From Arthrobacter sp. ISL-5 (lineage in GTDB: Bacteria > Actinomycetota > Actinomycetes > Actinomycetales > Micrococcaceae): 64,000 nucleotides of DNA. Of this stretch, positions 1 through 7,776 are shown piece by piece. The position numbers and the translations under genes are program-made. Below the pieces are notes generated by a model. The model saw only the letters and a list, made by a program, of their open reading frames with translations, was not told where the DNA came from and did no database searches. Numbering within the stretch: position 1 is the stretch's first letter; every line of letters starts with the position of its first letter. Location of the stretch: the NCBI RefSeq assembly GCF_018613835.1, contig NZ_JAGGPM010000033.1, forward strand, positions 18,663-82,662, read 5' to 3'.

Positions 1-709
1 GCGTCGGCAGGCAATCTGCCGCACGCTGACATACGTCCCCGATATTGCGGATGCCTGTCTGCTCAACGTCCAGTGCGCTCTGAACAGTCTTCGCCGTCTG
101 GCGCACCACCGTCACTGCATGCCATCGGCGGCGGTCCTGCGGCGAAGGCGGACCGTACTGGCGAGGCGCGGTGAGGCTGTCCACGGCAAGTTCCCAAACT
201 CCCTCTGGCACACTTTCCCGGGTCAGTTCGATAATCGTTCGCGCCCATTCCTGGTCGATGATTTTCTCAGCACTTCGATCCACCCCGCCGATCCCCAGCA
301 TCGCCAGAGTGTCGAGCGACGCCGATCCGTCCCCATCCCTTGGTTGCATGAATAGCGGGAACGTCTGGTGGCTTAGCTCCCGCCGGATGTGCGCTGCACA
401 CACGTTCGCGCAGACACCCTGCACCCACGCGCCGAAAGGGACGCCTGGAAGTTGGCGATAAAGGCCCCGGGTCACTCCATCCCAGACCGCAACCCGGATG
501 TCCTGCATAACGTCGTCCACGTCGCTCGCCCGGCCAATTCGCGAGAGGTGCGAAACGACATATCGGCGCACACTGTCAACGGCGACCATGATCTGATCCA
601 CCGGGACCGCCGCCAACGCAGGCTCTGGTGCCCTGCGCAAGGAAACATCAACGGTAACTGCATTTGCTGCGTCATGTTGGGCCTGATTCGCTCTGGATTC
701 GACTCGCAT
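1..709 (-). CDS. Sigma-70-like protein, 3' end beyond window
   Basis: The minus strand is open from an ATG at 709 to the left window edge, giving at least 236 codons with no stop. Residues about 45-110 resemble region 2 of ECF-type sigma factors: an acidic DVDDVMQDI segment followed by FGAWVQGVCANVCAAHIRR, like the core-binding and -10-recognition helices. No clear region 4 is visible in the part present. It probably directs transcription of genes of the mobile element, but that is inferred. It diverges from the winged-helix gene at 883 across an AT-rich spacer. The C terminus lies outside the window, so full length and domain order are unknown. Confidence 0.6.
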   Translation of the reverse strand, partial: MRVESRANQAQHDAANAVTVDVSLRRAPEPALAAVPVDQIMVAVDSVRRYVVSHLSRIGRASDVDDVMQDIRVAVWDGVTRGLYRQLPGVPFGAWVQGVCANVCAAHIRRELSHQTFPLFMQPRDGDGSASLDTLAMLGIGGVDRSAEKIIDQEWARTIIELTRESVPEGVWELAVDSLTAPRQYGPPSPQDRRRWHAVTVVRQTAKTVQSALDVEQTGIRNIGDVCQRAADCLPT

Positions 710-773
710 GGTCCTCACCGCTTCGACTAAACGATTCCAATAAGTCCGGTGACGGCTTGTCCGGCACCTCAAG

Positions 774-867
774 AGTGGCCACTTCAACAAGGGCCGACCA
801 CGAATGCACTAAGGTTATGCAAACTATTCTCAAGGATAATTAAAGTATCGTCAAGACGACGAGTCTT
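774..867. promoter_or_regulatory. Divergent intergenic region with two inverted repeats
   Basis: This lies in the 173-base spacer between the sigma-like gene and the winged-helix gene. It holds a perfect 10-base palindrome AGTGGCCACT (774-783). It also holds an inverted repeat AAGAC-GACGA-GTCTT (853-867), 16 bases before the ATG at 883. Bases 800-880 are AT-rich compared with the flanks. These fit operator and promoter positions, but no regulator is shown to bind. Confidence 0.4.
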
Positions 868-882
868 ACTTTTCTTCGAACG

Positions 883-1224
883 ATGAATAAGAATGGATCC
901 ATGCCAAGGATTACCCAGCCTCACGACGACGCATGGTCAGCCAACGTCGAAGCCGCCGTCGCGACCTTTGGCAACCGTTCACGGAATGAGATCCTCCGCT
1001 ATCTTTCGGCGCACGGCCCTGCGACCCGTGGTGACATCGCGGACTCAGTAAGCGCCGGCGAACCTAGCGTGGCCAAACATCTGCTGGCATTGGAGGAGTC
1101 CGGCGCCATCGTGGTCGATGTGGAACCAGGCCGGCGGCATGGCCGCTCACCGCGCTATTCAGCCAACCCGGTACGGATCAAGGAACTGCTGGCGGCTCAT
1201 CTTGAGTATCTTCTGGAGGGGTAG
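883..1224 (+). CDS. Winged-helix transcriptional regulator
   Basis: A 113-residue protein with an ArsR/MarR-like winged helix over residues 24-90. It has a FGNRSRNEILRYLSAHGPA helix, a TRGDIADSV turn, a recognition helix around PSVAKHLLALEESG, and a basic wing (GRRHGRSPRY). It has no metal-binding cysteine pair, so an ArsR-type metal sensor is unlikely. A second in-frame ATG at 901 is possible and is preceded by GGATCC. The last 47 bases overlap the 3' end of the convergent EspR-like gene. The 1907 gene encodes a related domain. The target is unknown; it is likely a control gene of the mobile element. Confidence 0.65.
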   Translation: MNKNGSMPRITQPHDDAWSANVEAAVATFGNRSRNEILRYLSAHGPATRGDIADSVSAGEPSVAKHLLALEESGAIVVDVEPGRRHGRSPRYSANPVRIKELLAAHLEYLLEG

Positions 1225-1684
1225 CCGCTGCCTGCTCCCCCGCCGGGTGCCGCCCAATATCCTTGTTGAGATATTCAGAGATGGCCTGCAAAGTCTCCGG
1301 TGATACATCCCCCAGGGTTCGGGCCGCGAACGACTTCACTCTGGCCGCGCGGAGGGACTTGACGAATTTAAGCTGCGAATCGATTCGTTCCGGCAAGGTA
1401 GCGTCATCGCCAACCAAATAGGAGTGGTCAACCTTGAAGATGTCGCACAGGCCAGCCAGCAACACCGGATCGCTTACAAGGCGGCCAGTCCCCTCTTTCA
1501 TGTAGAACCAGCGCGCGCGGGACAACTTGATGCCCCTGTCGGCCAGGTCCGCTTGAACTTCCCTGAACGTTACAGGTTTACCGCGCTCGGCCACGACCAC
1601 GTCGAGCAGCAGGTTCAGGCGACGCGCGAGCTGGGCCTGAGGCGACAACCCTTCGCCATGCCCTGCCTCGTCACCACTCCGCAT
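1178..1684 (-). CDS. EspR-like helix-turn-helix DNA-binding protein
   Basis: From the ATG at 1684 the protein has 168 residues. The middle matches the pattern of mycobacterial EspR: an N-terminal LARRLNLLLD helix, a FREVQADLADRGIKLSRARW helix-turn-helix, a conserved ALCDIFKVDHSYLV-type segment (here GLCDIFKVDHSYLVGDD), then a C-terminal helical part. The start at 1684 was chosen because AAGGGG lies 7 bases upstream; the frame is open back to 1819. EspR-type proteins are dimeric DNA-bridging regulators. In this setting it may act as a phage-type repressor or a nucleoid-style silencer; that is inference. It is convergent with, and overlaps, the 883 gene. Confidence 0.6.
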   Translation of the reverse strand: MRSGDEAGHGEGLSPQAQLARRLNLLLDVVVAERGKPVTFREVQADLADRGIKLSRARWFYMKEGTGRLVSDPVLLAGLCDIFKVDHSYLVGDDATLPERIDSQLKFVKSLRAARVKSFAARTLGDVSPETLQAISEYLNKDIGRHPAGEQAAATPPEDTQDEPPAVP

Positions 1685-1838
1685 AACCGCCCCTTGATCA
1701 GCCACCTCAACGCCGGCAGCCCAGCAAGATACTTCGGCCGCCCTACCGCCCAGTATTCCGCGAGTCCTACGGCTCGGCAATCGGGGTCCCGATATTAGAA
1801 GATTCATTGACAGAAACATACTCTTCCATCATGACCGC

Positions 1839-1874
1839 AGCAGGCGTAACCTGCTCCTGTAGACCCGTCTACAG
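1839..1874. promoter_or_regulatory. Pair of palindromic operator-like sites
   Basis: Two adjacent inverted repeats lie 33-68 bases before the winged-helix start at 1907. The first is AGCAGG-CGTAA-CCTGCT (1839-1855). The second is CTGTAGAC-CC-GTCTACAG (1857-1874), with perfect 8-base arms. They sit between the divergent EspR-like gene and the winged-helix gene, where repressor binding could control both. No regulator is identified. Confidence 0.45.
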
Positions 1875-1906
1875 CCGATCCATTCATTCCTTAGGTTCCG
1901 GTCTCC

Positions 1907-2245
1907 ATGTCGAACATCCTGATGAACCGAACGCGAAGCCAGATCATCCGCTTCTTACTCAAGAACGGGCCGTCAACGTGCGGCCAAATCGGGGTCGAAC
2001 TACAGACATCGCCGTCGAGTATCCGCCGGCAACTCAACGTTCTCCGCGAAACGGGCCTGGTGCGGCGCACCTCAACTCAGTTTGTGGCTTCCCCCGAGCA
2101 AGTTCAGCGCCAGATCGACGCTCTCGCTGCGAGCTTCGACGGCGCGGGTCATGCCGTCGGGTCGCGCGAATCCCATGAGCTAAAGCCGGACTCAGATGTC
2201 CTCCGCGCCACCACGCAACGACGAAAGGATCGAAGAAAGGCATGA
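1907..2245 (+). CDS. Winged-helix transcriptional regulator
   Basis: A 112-residue protein. Residues 6-55 form an ArsR-like winged helix (RSQIIRFLLKNGPSTCGQIG, then SPSSIRRQLNVLRETGLVRR), closely patterned on the protein encoded at 883. The C-terminal 50 residues are polar and basic with no recognised domain. Its ATG has no strong ribosome binding site, so leaderless translation is possible. The stop overlaps the start of the excisionase-like gene (ATGA at 2242), so the two are probably translationally coupled. This suggests a role in controlling excision of the element. Confidence 0.6.
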   Translation: MSNILMNRTRSQIIRFLLKNGPSTCGQIGVELQTSPSSIRRQLNVLRETGLVRRTSTQFVASPEQVQRQIDALAASFDGAGHAVGSRESHELKPDSDVLRATTQRRKDRRKA

Positions 2246-2487
2246 AACTCGAATTCTTCGAACCGGGCGAGGCTGCCTCGGTACTCAAGTGCTCAGAGGC
2301 ATGGCTCCGCGAAGGGGCTGCCAAGGGCGATTTTCCGCATTCCGTCTGGGGCAAGGGCAAGATCGTCTTCACGTCAGTGCACCTGAAAGAGATTGCCCAA
2401 CTGCGCGAAGTCCGGTCCGCGGGCCCGGGACCCACATCCGTCCGCATGATCGGCACACGGGCCCAGGCACGGCAGCAATACTCCTAA
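2242..2487 (+). CDS. Excisionase-like helix-turn-helix protein
   Basis: An 81-residue protein with a MerR/excisionase-type helix-turn-helix: FEPGEAASVLKCSEAWLREG, followed by a strand and loop region (WGKGKIVFTSVHLKEIAQL). Proteins of this size and pattern next to tyrosine recombinases usually act as recombination directionality factors. Here it lies 15 bases from the 3' end of the integrase gene on the opposite strand, and overlaps the upstream winged-helix gene by 4 bases. The function is inferred from fold and position; a plain DNA-binding regulator remains possible. Confidence 0.6.
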   Translation: MKLEFFEPGEAASVLKCSEAWLREGAAKGDFPHSVWGKGKIVFTSVHLKEIAQLREVRSAGPGPTSVRMIGTRAQARQQYS

Positions 2488-2502
2488 CGGCGGCCCCGCC
2501 GG

Positions 2503-3633
2503 CTAACCACGCCAGACCACAGCGGAACGCTCAACGGCGTCGGCGGCGTCCTGCAGGGCCTGAGGCATCAAGTGGCCGTACACCTGCTCCGTTGTGCGGG
2601 TGGACGCATGCCCCAGGCGCCTCGAGATGGTGAACAACGAGACGCCGTCCTGGATCAGCCAGGACGCGTGGGTATGGCGAAGATCGTGAATTCGGGGTGA
2701 CTTGGTCATCCCGCGGGCCTGCGCCGCTTTCACTGCGGGAACCCAATAGTGATGCCAGTACAGCTTGTGAATGATCCGTTCACCCTTGGGCGTCGTAAAC
2801 AAGAGGTCCGAGCCGGGACGGCTGGCCACCAGTGGAATGAGAACCTCCACCAGGTGCGGGTTCAGGGAAACGGTCCTCTTGCCGGCACCCGTTTTGGTTG
2901 CCCCGATGTAGTACTCGGAATCCTCGCCGCGCTTCCACGCCTTGTTGATCCGCATGGTTGCCGGCTTGGACATCAGGTCCACGTCCGCCACGGTCACGGC
3001 GGTCGCCTCACCAAAGCGCGTGCCGGTCATGACAAGGAACTCGGTGAAAGTTTTGTACCGCTCCCCCATGCCCTGAAGGATCAGCCCAAACTCGGCATGC
3101 GTCAGGAAGCGGGCCTCGTCCTCTGCCTTTTCCCCAGACGGGAGCTGAACGTGCCGGCAGGGATTGTCACTCCGGTAGCGCAGCATAACGGCGGTCTCCA
3201 TGGCCGCGAAGATCAGGCCATGGTTGTTCTTGATGGTCTTCGGTGACCTGCCCTTCTTCTGCATCGTCTTGATCCAGTAAGTCAGGTGCCGGTAGTCGAG
3301 CTTGTCGACGGGAATGTGGCCGATGACATCCGCAATGTGTAGCTTCAGCATCGTCTGGTACGTGTGGAGCGTGCCGACGGAAGGGCGGACCAGAAGGTCG
3401 ATGTGTTCCTGAATCACTGCCGCAACGGTGGGTGCCTTGGTCTGGTTCTTGAGCATCACGTGCTGGGCGATTTCGAAGGACTGCTTGTTGGCATCAAGGA
3501 GTCGCTTGAGGGTGACGGCCTCTGCCTCGGTGGCGAAGGTAATGCCCTGTTCCCTGCCGACGGCCGGGTCCCGCCAGCAGACCATAAAGGAGGCCGTGCC
3601 GTCCTTTTTTGTGCGCTTTCTAACGCTGGCCAT
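2503..3633 (-). CDS. int: Tyrosine recombinase / integrase
   Basis: A 376-residue site-specific recombinase, full length for the phage and AICE integrase family. Residues 1-55 are an arm-type DNA-binding domain, about 68-155 a SAM-like core-binding domain, and 175-365 the catalytic domain. Catalytic residues are visible: R206 (TGTRFGEA), K247 (ATKTGAGK), H316 and R319 (HDLRH), H342 (LGHAS) and the nucleophile Y352 (EQVYGHL). The start is 86 bases from the 3' end of tRNA-Leu(CAA), the standard layout for integration into a tRNA gene. No good ribosome binding site precedes the ATG, so it may be leaderless. All catalytic residues are intact. Confidence 0.95.
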   Translation of the reverse strand: MASVRKRTKKDGTASFMVCWRDPAVGREQGITFATEAEAVTLKRLLDANKQSFEIAQHVMLKNQTKAPTVAAVIQEHIDLLVRPSVGTLHTYQTMLKLHIADVIGHIPVDKLDYRHLTYWIKTMQKKGRSPKTIKNNHGLIFAAMETAVMLRYRSDNPCRHVQLPSGEKAEDEARFLTHAEFGLILQGMGERYKTFTEFLVMTGTRFGEATAVTVADVDLMSKPATMRINKAWKRGEDSEYYIGATKTGAGKRTVSLNPHLVEVLIPLVASRPGSDLLFTTPKGERIIHKLYWHHYWVPAVKAAQARGMTKSPRIHDLRHTHASWLIQDGVSLFTISRRLGHASTRTTEQVYGHLMPQALQDAADAVERSAVVWRG

Positions 3634-3659
3634 AGGAAAATGCTACGCCGCTGTCCACA

Positions 3660-3696
3660 CATTTGGGGATTTTGTCCACAGTCAGAACCCCAAATG
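3660..3696. repeat. Inverted repeat between int and tRNA-Leu
   Basis: CATTTGGGG (3660-3668) and CCCCAAATG (3688-3696) are perfect 9-base inverted copies, 19 bases apart. They lie between the integrase start and the tRNA 3' end. This is where arm-type integrase sites or the int promoter operator would be expected. The function is inferred from position only. Confidence 0.5.
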
Positions 3697-3719
3697 GGCT
3701 CTGACCTGCGGAAACACTG

Positions 3720-3750
3720 TGCCCGAGGTGGGACTCGAACCCACACACCT
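3720..3750 (-). other. Putative attachment site (att) in tRNA-Leu 3' end
   Basis: Elements with tyrosine recombinases usually recombine within the T-arm and acceptor 3' part of a tRNA gene and restore that gene on integration. The intact 3' end here faces the integrase, so the right attachment site should lie in or just beside this segment. The other copy would be left of the window, so the repeat limits cannot be seen. Confidence 0.5.
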
Positions 3751-3801
3751 TTCGATACCGCATTTTGAGTGCGGCGCGTCTGCCAATTCCGCCACTCGGG
3801 C
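3720..3801 (-). tRNA. tRNA-Leu (anticodon CAA)
   Basis: An 82-base class II tRNA. The acceptor stem GCCCGAG pairs with CTCGGGC, followed by discriminator A. It has an anticodon stem with loop CTCAAAA (anticodon CAA, reads UUG), a long variable arm, and a TTCGAGT T-loop. No CCA is encoded. The integrase gene lies next to its 3' end, so this gene is the likely integration target of the element to the left. Confidence 0.95.
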
Positions 3802-4007
3802 GCGGAGTACACGGAGTAACAATCGTAGGCCCACAACGTGATTGTGAGCAACGCAGCCACTTCCAGTGCGCGGATTTACTCTACATGCAGATAGGCTAAA
3901 TTCCAGAATCGCGCCAGTGACGCCGCAACAAGCCATGCAGATCCAAGTACAGCCGCGGGCGCACCTAAGATAGTGATGTTCCCGCCGTACCTTTTCAAGG
4001 AGATCCC

Positions 4008-4613
4008 GTGTCAGAACCGACGGAGTCAAACACCACGTCCCAGCCGGCGCGCCGCGTCATTGTGGCCGAAGACGAAACCCTCATCCGCCTCGACATCATC
4101 GAAATCCTGCGCGGCGAGGGCTATGACGTCATCGGCGAGGCGGACAACGGCGAGAAGGCCGTGCAGCTGGCCGAGGAGCTCAAGCCGGACCTCGTCCTCA
4201 TGGACGTCAAGATGCCCGTCATGGACGGCATCACGGCCGCCGAGAAGATCGTCAAGGCCCGCATCGCCCCCGTGGTGCTGCTGACCGCCTTCAGCCAGAA
4301 GGAACTCGTGGAGCGCGCCCGCGACGCTGGCGCCATGGCGTACGTTGTCAAGCCCTTCACCCCCGCGGACCTGATCCCCGCTTTGGAGATCGCCCTGTCC
4401 CGCCACGAGGAGATCAAGGCCCTCGAAAACGAGGTTACGGACCTCCAGGAGCAGTTCGCCACCCGCAAGCTCGTTGAGCGCGCCAAGAGCCTCCTCACCA
4501 CCAAGATGGGCCTGACGGAGCCGGAAGCCTTCCGCTGGATCCAGAAGACCTCGATGGACCGCCGCCTGAGCATGCGCGAAGTGGCCGAGACCATCATCAA
4601 CCAGGTCAACTAG
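4008..4613 (+). CDS. pdtaR: ANTAR-domain response regulator, PdtaR-like
   Basis: A 201-residue two-component response regulator with an RNA-binding output. The receiver domain (about 15-130) has acidic residues E21 and D22, phospho-acceptor D66 (VLMDVKMP), T93 and K115 (VVKPF). A coiled segment follows, then an ANTAR domain (about 140-198: ERAKSLLTTKMGLTEPEAF...). Orthologues such as Rv1626 act by antitermination on nascent RNA when phosphorylated by PdtaS; no such kinase gene is in the window. The GTG start at 4008 is preceded by AAGGAG. It is convergent with pyk, with twin hairpin terminators between. Confidence 0.93.
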   Translation: MSEPTESNTTSQPARRVIVAEDETLIRLDIIEILRGEGYDVIGEADNGEKAVQLAEELKPDLVLMDVKMPVMDGITAAEKIVKARIAPVVLLTAFSQKELVERARDAGAMAYVVKPFTPADLIPALEIALSRHEEIKALENEVTDLQEQFATRKLVERAKSLLTTKMGLTEPEAFRWIQKTSMDRRLSMREVAETIINQVN

Positions 4614-4628
4614 CGCCAAAACGACAAA

Positions 4629-4660
4629 GGAGGATCCCCGCCGCGCGGCGGGGATCCTCC
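4629..4660. terminator. Bidirectional terminator hairpin, copy 1
   Basis: The 14-base arms GGAGGATCCCCGCC and GGCGGGGATCCTCC are perfectly paired across a GCGC loop, with A-rich sequence on the left and T-rich (TCTTTG) on the right. It lies 16 bases after the pdtaR stop and could serve both convergent genes. Confidence 0.85.
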
Positions 4661-4695
4661 TCTTTGTTCCTGCCAAAAAGTTCTCAGCAAAAAGC

Positions 4696-4726
4696 GAGGA
4701 TCCCCGCCAATACGGCGGGGATCCTC
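4696..4726. terminator. Bidirectional terminator hairpin, copy 2
   Basis: The 13-base arms GAGGATCCCCGCC and GGCGGGGATCCTC flank an AATAC loop. The stem is the same as that of the hairpin at 4629-4660. It lies 36 bases from the pyk stop, so it probably ends pyk transcription. Confidence 0.8.
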
Positions 4727-4762
4727 CCTTCGTGACTCAGCTACTCAGCACAAGGCTGAAGC

Positions 4763-6250
4763 CTAGTTCTTCTTCTTCTTTTCCGGCCACGGGCCAAGCT
4801 TTTCCCTGGTCGTACCCTCACCCAGGCGTGAGGTGTCGGCGAGGTCGCCCACCTTGTGCACCTTCAGCGAGTTGGTGGAGCCGGCCTTTCCGGGAGGGGA
4901 ACCGGCAGCGATGACCACCAGGTCACCGTCTTCCACGAGCCCCATGTCCAGCAGGCTGCGGTCAACCTGCGCGGTCATTTCGTCCGTGTGGCCCACCATG
5001 GGCACGAGCACCGGCTGGATGCCCCAGGTCAACGCCAGCTGGTTCCACACGTGCTCCACCGGAGTGAACGCGAAGACCGGCTTGATCGGGCGGAGGCGGG
5101 ACAGGCGGCGTGCCGAGTCACCGGACTGCGTGAACGTACAGATGTACTTGGCCTCCAGCTGGTCCGCGATCTCGACGGCGGCACGGGTGATGGCGCCACC
5201 GCGGGTCTTGGGCTTGGTGCCCAGCGGAGGGACGCGCTCCAGGCCGTGCTCCTCGGTGGACTCGATGATCCGGGCCATGACCTTGACCGTCTCGATCGGG
5301 TACTTGCCCACGCTGGTCTCGCCGGACAGCATGACTGCATCGGCGCCGTCGAGCACTGCGTTGGCGCAGTCGGAGGCTTCGGCGCGGGTGGGGCGCGGGT
5401 TGTCGATCATGGACTCGAGGACCTGCGTGGCCACGATGACCGGCTTGGCCCAGCGGCGTGCCAGTTCAATGGCGCGCTTCTGCACGATCGGCACTTCCTC
5501 CAGCGGAAGCTCAACGCCGAGGTCGCCACGGGCCACCATGATCGCGTCGAACGCGTCGATGATCTCGTGGAGCTGCTCCACGGCCTGCGGCTTCTCGATC
5601 TTGGCGATCACCGGAACGCGGCGGCCTTCTTCGTCCATGATCTCGTGGACGCGCTTGATGTCGCTGGCGTCGCGGACGAAGGACAGCGCAACGAGGTCCA
5701 CGCCGCGGCGGATCGCCCAGCGGAGGTCGTCCTCATCCTTCTCGCTCAGGGCCGGCACGTTCACTGCCACGCCCGGGAGGTTGATGCCCTTGTTGTTGGA
5801 CACCATGCCGCCCACGGTCACCTGGGCGACGACCTTGACGTCGTCCACCTCGATGGCGCGCAGGGCGACCTTGCCGTCGTCGATCAGCAGGGCGTCGCCC
5901 ACGTTGACGTCGTCGGTGAGGCTCTTGAGCGTCGTGGAGCAGATCTCCTTGGTGCCGGGCACGTCCTCGGTGGTGATCGTGAAGATGTCACCGACCGCCA
6001 GCTCGTGCGGGCCGTCCACGAAGCGGCCGAGACGGATCTTCGGTCCCTGCAGGTCGGCCATGATCGCGACGGCCTTGCCGAGATCCGTGGCGGCCTTGCG
6101 GACGTTCTCATAGGTGTTGTCGTGCACGGAGTAATCGCCGTGGCTCATGTTCATCCGGGCAACGTCAACGCCTGCTTCCAACACCGCGAGGGTGTTTTCA
6201 TAGCTGGCAATCGCCGGTCCGAAGGTGGCCACAATTTTTGCGCGTCTCAT
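4763..6250 (-). CDS. pyk: Pyruvate kinase
   Basis: A 495-residue glycolytic enzyme converting phosphoenolpyruvate and ADP to pyruvate and ATP. It opens with RRAKIVATFGPA and has RMNMSHG substrate-binding residues. The MVARGDLGVELP active-site segment, the KPVIVATQVLESM motif and the SGETSVGKYP motif follow. The C-terminal allosteric domain covers about 360-480. The tail ends in a lysine-rich WPEKKKKN. Length and motifs are normal for the family. The gene stands alone; gltD ends 68 bases upstream on the same strand. Confidence 0.97.
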   Translation of the reverse strand: MRRAKIVATFGPAIASYENTLAVLEAGVDVARMNMSHGDYSVHDNTYENVRKAATDLGKAVAIMADLQGPKIRLGRFVDGPHELAVGDIFTITTEDVPGTKEICSTTLKSLTDDVNVGDALLIDDGKVALRAIEVDDVKVVAQVTVGGMVSNNKGINLPGVAVNVPALSEKDEDDLRWAIRRGVDLVALSFVRDASDIKRVHEIMDEEGRRVPVIAKIEKPQAVEQLHEIIDAFDAIMVARGDLGVELPLEEVPIVQKRAIELARRWAKPVIVATQVLESMIDNPRPTRAEASDCANAVLDGADAVMLSGETSVGKYPIETVKVMARIIESTEEHGLERVPPLGTKPKTRGGAITRAAVEIADQLEAKYICTFTQSGDSARRLSRLRPIKPVFAFTPVEHVWNQLALTWGIQPVLVPMVGHTDEMTAQVDRSLLDMGLVEDGDLVVIAAGSPPGKAGSTNSLKVHKVGDLADTSRLGEGTTREKLGPWPEKKKKN

Positions 6251-6318
6251 ATACCTACCCTATTGGTCTCTTGCATTGGTTAAGTTGTCGCGGAGGTGAA
6301 CTTCACCCCCAGGCTGCG

Positions 6319-7768
<1,450 letters not shown>

Positions 7769-7776
<8 letters not shown>

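Noticed and set aside
4833..6283. Two long plus-strand frames over pyk
   Set aside because: They are antisense to the intact pyruvate kinase gene, with no family match.
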